From the NCBI GenBank assembly GCA_002293525.1, contig DBDJ01000056.1:1-63287 (forward strand): 63,287 bases of DNA. The letters run 5' to 3'. The stretch's first letter is position 1. Each line of letters starts with the position of its first letter. This document shows, in pieces, positions 1 through 7,560 of this stretch. The notes below the pieces were generated by a model. The model worked only from the letters and a program-made list of their open reading frames with translations. It was not told the DNA's origin and did not search any database. This stretch comes from Lachnospiraceae bacterium UBA935. Lineage in GTDB: Bacteria > Bacillota > Clostridia > Lachnospirales > Lachnospiraceae. Both the position numbers and the translations under genes were made by a program.

Positions 1-64
1 AACGTCACATAATCGATTTTTGCTGAGAGGTGTGCTGTTTTGGCGAATGGATATAGTTTTTCTC

Positions 65-93
65 TGTCAAAATCAATTGTTCTATGGTATAAT
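65..93 (+). promoter_or_regulatory. Candidate extended -10 promoter for the RloC-like gene
   Basis: A perfect TATAAT at 88-93 is preceded by TG at 85-86, giving an extended -10 element. The best -35 candidate, TGTCAA at 65-70 with a 17-base spacer, is weak. The next gene starts at 153 behind a GAGGTGATA ribosome site. Confidence 0.4.
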
Positions 94-152
94 AGCGCAT
101 AATAGATACAACAGGATAAAATTGGAAATAAAAATAACATAGAGGTGATAAA

Positions 153-1016
153 ATGTCGCTAAAGATTAATCTATATAACCATTCAGATAAATTCATGGAA
201 GATAGCAAAGAACTTATTTTTGAGAAGAAAATAAATTTTATTTTTGGTAAGAATGGGACTGGCAAAACTACAATTACCAACGAGATCGAAAGTCAATTAT
301 CAGGCAATTATGAGGTCTGTATCTTTAAGGACTTTGATGGTGTTGCTGAAAATGATAGGTTAAATGCCATCGCACTGGGGACAGAGAATGTAGCAATACA
401 AGTAGATATTAATGCTATTGATGCGGAAATAAGTGAGATTACAAAGCATACGGAGAAACCGGTCAATAAAAACGAAGATAATTATTTTACGAGAGCTGAA
501 AAGGCAAAAAAAGCTTACTGCGATCAAGAAAGAAAGATAAATAATTTCTATACTTCAGCGGCACGGGATATTAAATCTATCAGCAACCCTCAAATTGTAG
601 AATACACTTTTGATACTCGCGGCTTTCAAAAAGATATAGTGAAGGCTTGCGAACTGTCAGATGATGTTATTTCTACATATAAAAACATCATTAAGTCTGA
701 TCGAAAACCTGATGTTAACCCAGTAGTATTTCCTGAGTTTGATTTATCGACTTACATAAGTTTGGTAAATGAAATACTGCAATCAAGCGTGTCGCAGACA
801 CAGGATATTCCAGGGCTTCAAGGTAATGCCAAAAAGCAAGATTTCGCAAGACAAGGTATGGCCATCCACGAGCATAAAACTGGTGAAGAATGTGCATTCT
901 GTGGAAATGTAATTAGCGAGGAACGTTGGCGACTGCTTGGAAATTATTTTAATGACAAGGTAAAAGAACTGGAACAGGGTATTAATGATGCTTTAAGAAT
1001 AATTGAAACTAGATAG
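153..1016 (+). pseudogene. RloC/PrrC-like anticodon nuclease, N-terminal part (frameshifted)
   Basis: This is the first 287 residues of an AAA_13-type ABC ATPase. A Walker A motif (GKNGTGKTT) lies near residue 33. A long helical stretch follows, with a zinc-hook-like CAFC pair at residues 247-250, the feature that separates RloC from PrrC. The frame stops at a TAG at 1014-1016, but the next frame is open from 1013 and continues the same protein without a gap. A single-base shift near 1010-1016 therefore splits one gene of about 725 codons, close to the usual RloC length. No slippery heptamer is visible there, so programmed frameshifting is unlikely; a real mutation or a sequence error remains. 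RloC proteins cleave tRNA anticodons on DNA damage or phage attack. Confidence 0.75.
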
Positions 1017-2338
1017 AGCAAATACATAACATAAAAGAGTTAAAAAACACATGTTTTTATGATAAATTTTCAGATGATATAAGAAATTTGAATTTGCAGA
1101 TTCAGGCTAGGAGAAATGAGTGCAAAGAATATTTAACACAACTTAAAGTCGCATTAGAGGAAAAAAGAAAAAATTTATTTAATAAAGTGGAACCGTTAGG
1201 GGTAAAAGTTCCTGAAGACTTTTCAAATATTAAACAATTATGTCAAACATTAGTGGAAGAACATAATAACTTATCACAAAACCTTAAAAATGAGCAGTCT
1301 AACGCCCAAAATGCACTGCGCTATCATGAAGTCAGAAAACAATTGAATGTATTTAAGCATGAAGAACAAAAAGGTAAATTATCAACCTTAAAAGCTATCA
1401 GTGATAAAGCCCAAACTGAATTGAAAAATAAACAAGATGAACTTAAAGTTAAACAAGATGAACGGAAAAACCTAATCCTCAAGACAAAAGATGAAGAAAA
1501 AATGGAGATAGAGATAAACCGATTACTGGGCAATATGGGGGTGTTATCATTTTCACTCAAGCTGGTCGATAATGATAAGGAAGGCCAACGGGGTCAATAT
1601 CAAATCAAAGGTCATGACGGAAGGATTCGACCGATTACACAACTGAGTAAAGGCGAGAAAAATATTATTGCCTTTTTGTATTTTGTGCTAAGTCTCAAAA
1701 GAGCTGATAGTAATATCAGGCCTAGAGTAATAGTGTTGGATGATCCGATGACTAGCAATGATGATACTATGCAGTATCTGATAATTGGCGAGATTCAAAG
1801 ATTATTCCGAGATATTAAAGATGATAATTATATAATTATACTTACGCACAATAGCCATTTTTACCTTAATGTCCGTCCCAACACGATGCCCAGTTATGAA
1901 AAGAGTGAGATGAAGGGTCTTTATGAGAAAAAAAGTTTTTATGAAAAATATGGCGTATATCACTTACGTTCAAGTGGCAACTTTACTAATATAAAAAATA
2001 TAGCTGATGGGAAGCAGGATTTTAACACTAGCTATGAATCCCTCTGGAAAGAATTAGTCTTTTTGTACGATGCAGACATGCCGGATTTAATGTTGAACCC
2101 TTGCAGAAAAATTTGCGAAACATACTTAAAGTTCACCAAACAAGATGTTAATATATTTTATGGTGATAATAGGAACGCCAAAAAATTATTTGACGTTAAT
2201 CAACATTCCATTGATGATCTTGAAGCGGAGCAAAATGGGAGAACCAAAGAGGAAATAAAAAGTATCTTACATGATCTATTTAAAGCAAATGGAGCGGAAA
2301 AACATTATACGGTTCACTGGAAGGGAGGCGGAAGATGA
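1017..2338 (+). pseudogene. RloC/PrrC-like anticodon nuclease, C-terminal part
   Basis: This frame completes the ATPase begun at 153. Counting from the TTG at 1088, it has a second coiled-coil arm (residues 1-145), an ABC signature LSKGE (186-190), a Walker B IVLDDP (215-220) and an H-loop LTHN (252-255). The C-terminal 85 residues carry R340, E344 and H373, with the last in the motif NQHS. This spacing resembles the Arg-Glu-His triad of PrrC anticodon nucleases. The nuclease domain thus looks intact even though the gene is split. There is no ribosome site of its own before 1088, so separate translation is doubtful. PrrC is normally kept latent by a type I restriction system; none is visible here, as expected for RloC. 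Confidence 0.72.
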
Positions 2339-2394
2339 ACGAGCTTAAATGCTCAAAGTGTAATGAAGTATTTAAAGTAGACGCGGTTTGCTAA
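2335..2394 (+). pseudogene. Start of a zinc-ribbon protein (DUF2130-like remnant)
   Basis: The ATG overlaps the stop of the nuclease gene (ATGA). It encodes 19 residues beginning MNELKCSKCNEVFKVD, the typical opening of DUF2130 proteins, then meets TAA. The same frame past the stop reads YCQ, so the second half of a zinc-ribbon may persist behind the ochre codon. The rest of the expected gene is absent. It may have been an operon partner of the nuclease. Confidence 0.4.
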
Positions 2395-2483
2395 TATTGT
2401 CAGGCAAATCACCTAAACCAACACTAAATGCGTTATATACCGAAGAAGTTAAAAAGATACTATGAGATTGGAAGAAATTTAGT

Positions 2484-3773
2484 TTGGATATGGTTTTATT
2501 CTGGACAGCATTCGGGGCAGTTGGAACAACGCTAGGGCCTTTAGCAACAGCTATAGCAGTGATAATTGCTGTGATACAGTATAGGCAACCTCTCGTAAAA
2601 AAACTAAATATCAGGTTTGTTTCGGCATTTCATGTTTCGAGAATTCGAGCAGGAGAGCATCTACTCAGTATAAATATAGCAAACACTGGTATTCGAGATA
2701 TTGTTATTTCTAATGTCTACTTAAGTATTGGAAAAAAGAAACTACATTTTGATTATCAAGAGTATGGAAGAGAGATCTCCCGAACATTATGTGAGGGGGG
2801 AATCTTAGTTCCAAGAGCCTATCGGGCTTTGAAGAATGGTACATTTGAAACAAGCACAGGGTTTAAATTCCCAACAGATTGGGTGGCCAAAAATGTGAAG
2901 ATGATTCTGGAGAACCAAGTTTATCTCGGTCACATGGTATCTCATAAGACACAAACCAAATCATTCAAGAACGAAAAACTGGTGAGTGTACCCAAAGAAG
3001 AATGGATTGTGGTCAGAAACACCCATGAGGCTATCGTAGATGAAGAAACCTTTGAACTGGTTCAGAAGTTTATCAGCGTAAAGAAAAGACCGAATAAGAT
3101 AGGAAAGCCCAATATCTTTGTAGGTCTTGTGAAATGCCCGGACTGCGGCAGGAATATGGCATACTCCAATCCGCATGGAAGGAATCCATTTTTCCGCTGC
3201 AGAACATATGTGAGAAACACTAGTCTTTGTACCTCACATTCCATTACCTATGGGACTTTACAGAAAATTGTTCTTAATGACATTCAGAGTCATGTGAAGA
3301 ACATGGATGCACTGGGCGATCAGTTTATCGAAGAAATGCGTGAACTGAGCGAGGTTGGCGGAAGCAAGATAATCACGCAGTTCAAACAAGAGTTGAGCAT
3401 CATAGAAAAGCGTATTGAGGAACTGGACAGTATTATCATGAAGCTCTTTGAGCAAAATGCGTTGGGCAAGATTACGGATGAACGATTTTCCAGAATGTCT
3501 GCTTCTTATGAAACCGAGCAAGCGGAAATCACCCAAAGATATAAGGACATAAAATCCAAGGTGGAAGCCGAAGAAAAGAAAACCAAGAGTACCAATCAAT
3601 TTCTAGAAACCATTCGCAGATACGAGAATGTAACCGAATTAGACCGTTCCATGCTGTGTGAACTCATTGATACCATCTACGTGTATCAGGCAGAGGGGCA
3701 AGGCAAAGAACGGCAACAGAAAATAGAGATCAATTACAGGTTTCTTGCCGGGTCTCAGTGTGGCATTGCATGA
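2484..3773 (+). pseudogene. Serine recombinase lacking its catalytic domain, fused to a foreign N-terminus
   Basis: This 429-residue frame is a chimera. Residues 1 to about 105 look like a small membrane protein: one transmembrane helix near residues 12-32, then a beta-rich segment. From about residue 108 it becomes the C-terminal part of a large serine recombinase. This part has a Recombinase domain tail (ILENQVYLGHMV), a zinc ribbon (CPDCGRNM, FRCRTY, LCTSH), a coiled coil and a DUF4368-like end. The resolvase domain with the catalytic serine is missing, so it cannot recombine DNA alone. The join lies near 2795-2810, beside a run of six G. It most likely arose by deletion inside an integrated element. 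The first ATG is at 2490; the TTG at 2484 is equally possible. Confidence 0.8.
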
Positions 3774-4563
3774 TGGGAATGGACGGGTTACACGCCTGTT
3801 GACCTGTCTGATTCTCATACGTGATGGTTATTTTCCGTTCTCGGTAAAGCGTAAAGAAAGAGATAAATACTTAGATACTTTGTCACAAGCTGATGCCAAT
3901 AATGTTCAGCCGTTTGTAGATTATATCAGTTCCGGTCAAATTAGGGCTATGGAATCTGCCCTGAATAAAGTTAAAAAAACCGAACATGAAACCTTGGATT
4001 CGATCGTTGATGCACTAAAAGATAGATTGAAAGATAAAGATGCTATTAAACAGGAATCTATTAATGTAAGGCGCGACGAGATAAATAACATTATTCGGGA
4101 ATATACAAAACAACAGAAGGGATTATTGCAAAAGAAGCTTGGTTTTGATATACATTTTCAATCAGGAGGAAACACTAACTCACAATGGAGCATTACTCAT
4201 CAAATGGGGATATATGCTACAAAATTTGATTATTTTATGAAGCGTACAATGCCTTATGAGTGGTTCAGACTAGTCGGACAGCAGCGGTTTATGATAACAC
4301 TGTTTACGCATCATTTTGGACAGACGGATGATATTATAGCGATAGGCGGAGTATTGGAAACAGCAATAAAGGAAGGAACTCATATTGGCAAGAATACTAG
4401 GAAGTCAAAATATGGTGATTTTAACATAATACCATTAGAAGAGGCGCCATTAAATCTTTCTTTATTGGTGGATAACATAAACGAAATAGCAAAGAAAGAT
4501 ATCCAAGACCATGTCGATAGACTTATTTTAGTTGGGATGACAGGTATTGTTGCAGAAGTTTAA
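3745..4563 (+). pseudogene. Fic-family protein, C-terminal remnant
   Basis: The frame enters directly at HDGNGRVTRLL, the second half of the Fic active-site motif HPFxDGNGRxxR. The bases before it belong to the end of the recombinase gene, so the catalytic histidine and the whole N-terminal Fic fold are gone. The remaining 265 residues are a helical C-terminal extension without other motifs I recognise. Fic proteins AMPylate target proteins. The overlap with the recombinase 3' end suggests that the mobile element inserted into or recombined within this fic gene. The apparent start is a TTG without a ribosome site. Confidence 0.72.
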
Positions 4564-4594
4564 TTGTATCAAGGATGATATTCTTCCTTGTAAT

Positions 4595-4630
4595 ATTCCA
4601 ACAGGAGGCATTTTCGCCCCCTGTTGGAAT
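4595..4630. terminator. Strong stem-loop after the Fic remnant
   Basis: ATTCCAACAGG pairs with CCTGTTGGAAT around a short loop, with an inner GGC/GCC pair and a bulge. There is no clear T tract on either side, so termination is likely but not certain. Confidence 0.5.
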
Positions 4631-4847
4631 GTCCATCTATATCTATTAATGATGCATGGAACAAGCAATTTGTCTGACAACAATTAATCAAACATTGTAT
4701 TTGCGTTCGCAACACTTTTGTTATAATAATGCAAAAATCTTTAGTGTAAATGGAATAATCATCCATTTTTTATTGATACTTATATTGTAGCATTAAACAG
4801 GCAACGCTGAGGAGCGACCTTACGATTGCTACGGCTTTATACGATGG

Positions 4848-4877
4848 GCGGCAGAGCTGAAATTCTGCCGCTTTTCT
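4848..4877 (+). terminator. Rho-independent terminator
   Basis: GCGGCAGA and TCTGCCGC pair around an 8-base loop and are followed by TTTTCTT. No intact plus-strand gene ends here now; it probably served the fic region or a lost gene. The 4640-4847 stretch holds no supported gene. Confidence 0.65.
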
Positions 4878-4893
4878 TGGCTTTCAGAGCATG

Positions 4894-4992
4894 TCATCGG
4901 TAAGCCAGAAGCTCTGGTATTTTCAGGAAGTGCTTCATATTCTCATATTCTTCTAAAGTGGTGATATGGGGCTGTTGTTTTAATGCCGGCAT
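4894..4992 (-). pseudogene. Uma2-family nuclease, 5' remnant (copy 1)
   Basis: From ATG at 4992, behind AAGGAG, the frame reads MPALKQQPHITTLEEYE. This is the opening of Uma2 (DUF820) proteins and nearly identical to the start of the second copy at 6293. It then leaves the family frame. Shifting the frame gives EALPENTRA, as expected for Uma2, so a small indel broke it before deletion removed the rest. The shared sequence continues upstream to about 5039, so the promoter region was duplicated too. Confidence 0.6.
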
Positions 4993-5083
4993 AGTTATTT
5001 CTCCTTCATGGTACGTATAAAAGGCTGCGGTGCCTATATAATAACATTTATCTGAAACGGCACGACTACAAGCGCCCCAAAAG

Positions 5084-5320
5084 ATATTTTTTCCAGTTTT
5101 CAATTGGAAAAGAAACGATCTGCCGGATAAGCTGTATCTAAGAAAATATGCTGATGAATGCTATCTTATTTCAAGTGATGGCTACTTTTACAAAAAAGTA
5201 GAATCTACGAATGAGCTTCCTTTTTCTCGAATTGCTGATATCAAAGGTTTATACTTTGAACGACAGCTTAACGACTGGATCTTGAAGTCATATGATCCAC
5301 GTATTCTAGTGGAAGGTTAA
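5084..5320 (+). pseudogene. Unrecognised gene fragment
   Basis: An open frame without a start, ending at TAA 5318-5320, encodes about 75 protein-like residues, including WKRNDLPDKLYLRKYADE and FERQLNDWILKSYDP. Composition and hydrophobic spacing look like a real C-terminus, but I recognise no family. It abuts the duplicated Uma2 5' region, which probably marks the deletion end. Confidence 0.4.
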
Positions 5321-5648
5321 CTCACCAAGTACCAGACGTAAAGCAATTAGGTGCATTCGTTTATATCCAGTGCCCTTTAGGAAACTTGATATAGATCAAA
5401 CGTATCCTAAGTATACATGGATAGAAATTGATGTTGTACGTAATTTAAAAGATTTCCGTCCCGAAACTTACCGCCCTGATTTAACGAATATTTCCGTTGA
5501 AAGCAGGCCAAAAAAAGTAGATTGGGATCGACCGGAGCATATTCAGAAGCTATACAATGATTTATTCAAACAGGAATACTCCAGAAACACCATAGAATTT
5601 TGGTCAGCATGGTTCTTTCCGGAATGTACAACAAGCACTAAAGAATAA
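5319..5648 (+). pseudogene. Unrecognised gene fragment
   Basis: The frame opens at the end of the preceding fragment and reads through IRCIRLYPVPFRKLDIDQ and KYTWIEIDVVRNLKDFRPE to a stop at 5648. It is charged, soluble and protein-like. A GTG at 5370 is the only plausible start and has no ribosome site. The previous fragment ends in another frame with a two-base overlap, as in an operon. I do not recognise the family. Both fragments sit between the two Uma2 remnants. Confidence 0.4.
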
Positions 5649-5829
5649 ACTAATCCGTGAGAATCCGGTACCGTTAGCCACTTTACCGAGAATGGCAGAT
5701 CAAAAAACAGCACCCCCCGCCCGGAACTGTCATACCAATGATGTAAGGATACAGAACAGAGAATCAGGAGATACGAAAGGCATATGCAGGTTCGCACATG
5801 CCTTTTTCACATATATCAGATGGCGCACG

Positions 5830-6293
5830 TCACATCTCCAGCAGTTCTTCAATTTCTGCGAAGTTTATATACAAATCATTATAGATATTGACTTTGATGG
5901 TGGTGTTAAAAGGGTAGGAAACACTGATGAGGTTTTCCTCAAAGTAATTCACAGTGATGCTTTTTCTCTTTGGATCAACAATCCAGTACTCCCTTACACC
6001 ATGATTTTGATAATAAAACAATTTACGGATATAATCGTCCGCCGGATTACCGGGGGAAACAATTTCAATAATAAAATCCGGAGCACCGTTACAGCGGTTT
6101 CCGTCCAATTTATCTTTGTCACAAACGATCAGGATGTCAGGCTGAAAGATTCTGTCAATATAGTTTGATGTGTTTGTGACGGTGCGGACATATATTGGAT
6201 TTGTCCATCAAAAACCTCTGCTCTGGTATCTTCAGGTAGTGCTTCATATTCTTCTAAAGTGGTGATATGGGGCTGTTGTTGTAATGCCGGCAT
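5830..6293 (-). pseudogene. Uma2-family endonuclease pseudogene (copy 2)
   Basis: ATG at 6293, behind a good ribosome site, starts the Uma2 N-terminus (MPALQQQPHITTLEEYE, then ALPEDTRAEVFDGQI). After about 45 residues it runs out of frame near 6160. The second half resumes in another frame as QPDILIVCDKDKLDGNRC and PDFIIEIVSPGNPADDY, followed by REYWIVDP. These are the PD-(D/E)xK-like core motifs of the family. Compared with the usual 190 residues, about 40 internal residues are missing at the break, so this is a deletion plus frameshift. The C-terminal part from 6108 is an uninterrupted frame. Confidence 0.8.
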
Positions 6294-6398
6294 AGAATTT
6301 CTCCTTTCATGGTACGTGTAAAAACCTGCGGTGCCTATTTAAGATCATTCATGGAACGGAATCAAAACAGAGTATAAGCGATTACTTTGTTGGTGAAA

Positions 6399-6623
6399 TT
6401 AAATGATCGGAAGATTGGTATTTTTATCTATAAAAGAAATCTTCAGATCTGCATTGAGTGCTTCAGCTATTTTTTCGAGTTCAGATACTTTAAAAGTATT
6501 ACGCTTGTACTTATTATTCATATTTTGTGGTGTTTGACCGGTTCGTCGTGCCAGTTCTGCTTCGGAGATATTTCCTCTTTTTACTCGGCAAAGGTTGATA
6601 TATTCTCTTACATCTGTGTTCAT
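6399..6623 (-). CDS. XRE-family helix-turn-helix regulator
   Basis: A 74-residue protein almost entirely made of one HTH_3-type domain (NISEAELARRTGQTPQNMNN, then FKVSELEKIAEALNADL). ATG at 6623 follows GGAGGTGA at good spacing, which is preferred over an upstream in-frame ATG. Such small solitary Cro/CI-type proteins usually repress their own or neighbouring promoters. No partner toxin is visible. It lies at the right end of the decayed island. Confidence 0.8.
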   Translation of the reverse strand: MNTDVREYINLCRVKRGNISEAELARRTGQTPQNMNNKYKRNTFKVSELEKIAEALNADLKISFIDKNTNLPII

Positions 6624-6756
6624 AGCATCACCTCCATACATGATTGTACATTATTTTTTATACATCGTCAAATGAATAATTAATAAAATATAAAAAAATC
6701 TATATCATATTGTTGATAATATATAAAAACCCCTGTAAATCTAACGAATTCCAATA

Positions 6757-6793
6757 ACAAAAACAGCACCCCCCGCCCGGAACCGGGCGGGGG
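6757..6793 (-). terminator. GC-rich hairpin, terminator of the minus strand
   Basis: CCCCGCCCGG, AA, CCGGGCGGGG forms a near-perfect hairpin. On the minus strand it is followed by TGCTGTTTTTGTT. The first half (AAAAACAGCACCCCCCGCCC) is repeated at 5701-5722 without its pairing arm. No minus-strand gene now ends here. Confidence 0.55.
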
Positions 6794-6807
6794 ATACTTA
6801 AGGGGAG

Positions 6808-6826
6808 GATAAGTATTAAACTTATC
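6808..6826. promoter_or_regulatory. Palindrome, possible operator
   Basis: GATAAGT and ACTTATC flank ATTAA. The site sits in the 367-base gap between the XRE gene and the SEC-C gene. A very short frame with a strong ribosome site (AAAGGAGGGGG, TTG at 6862, 15 codons) also lies here; I cannot support it as a gene. Confidence 0.25.
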
Positions 6827-7002
6827 AGTTGTATGAATGCAATCAAAGGAGGGGGATCCATTGATTAATAATAGTATGAACCGGAAACGGAAGTTTATAC
6901 AAGAATAAGAAAAAATTTTACTTTTTTGGAAAAGTATTATATACTTACACTTGAAAACTGACTCATGAAATCTGAAAACAAAGCATAAAGGTGGTAATTA
7001 CG

Positions 7003-7506
7003 ATGACATTACTAAAAAAATGGCGTGATACAGCATACTCTGAAACAGCCAATAAAGGCGATCAGCAGCGCTTTTGGGCAGATTATTTTGAAAAGGAAAA
7101 AGCGGTTTATGCCACGCTTCTTAAGACACCCGATCAGACCGTCACCGGCACGGTCAAGGAACTGGCGGAACAGTTCGGCATTGACATTATGATGATGACC
7201 GGGATTCTGGACGGCATGAACGACAGCCTGAAAGAGGCCAATCCCATCGATGACATGGAAGAAGATACGCAGGTCAATTTGGGCTTTGACAAAGAACGCC
7301 TGTACAAGAACATGGTTGCTGCCAGTGCGGACTGGCTGTATGAGCTTCCCGAGTGGGACGAGATCTTCACCGAAGAAAAACGTAAGGAACTGTATCGGGA
7401 ACAGAAGGCATCCGGCACTGTGGTCAAGGATGAGAAAATATATCCCAACGACCCCTGTCCTTGCGGCAGCGGCAAGAAATATAAGAAATGCTGCGGCAGA
7501 AATTGA
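7003..7506 (+). CDS. SEC-C motif protein
   Basis: A 167-residue soluble protein. The C-terminus is a SEC-C zinc motif, YPNDPCPCGSGKKYKKCC, the metal-binding tail also found at the end of SecA. The N-terminal 140 residues are helical and acidic, without an enzyme motif I recognise. ATG at 7003 follows AAAGGTGG at 8 bases; the GTG at 6991 overlaps that site and is less likely. The gene lies 54 bases before thrS on the same strand and may share its transcript. Proteins of this layout are common in Clostridia and uncharacterised. Confidence 0.8.
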   Translation: MTLLKKWRDTAYSETANKGDQQRFWADYFEKEKAVYATLLKTPDQTVTGTVKELAEQFGIDIMMMTGILDGMNDSLKEANPIDDMEEDTQVNLGFDKERLYKNMVAASADWLYELPEWDEIFTEEKRKELYREQKASGTVVKDEKIYPNDPCPCGSGKKYKKCCGRN

Positions 7507-7560
7507 CTTCGCTTTCAACTATTGATTTAGCGTCCGCCGAGGCGGCCATGGAGTATAAAC

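Noticed and set aside
1000..1030. Programmed frameshift in the RloC-like gene
   Set aside because: No slippery heptamer, no pseudoknot-like structure or internal ribosome site seen; a mutation or sequence error is simpler.
1324..1560. Minus-strand 78-codon frame inside the nuclease gene
   Set aside because: Lies opposite the coiled-coil region; low-complexity Ser/Phe composition is the complement of Lys/Glu-rich coding sequence. No ribosome site.
4569..4766. Minus-strand 65-codon frame after the Fic remnant
   Set aside because: No ribosome site, covers the stem-loop at 4595-4630, and composition is not protein-like.
5692..6168. Plus-strand 158-codon frame
   Set aside because: Antisense of the Uma2 pseudogene, whose minus-strand frame carries clear family motifs.
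6862..6909. 15-codon frame with TTG start behind AAAGGAGGGGG
   Set aside because: Strong ribosome site, but too short and unlike any known peptide; possibly the relic of a lost gene.
7507..7560. T-box leader for thrS
   Set aside because: Only 54 bases lie between the SEC-C gene and thrS, with no T-box sequence or terminator.
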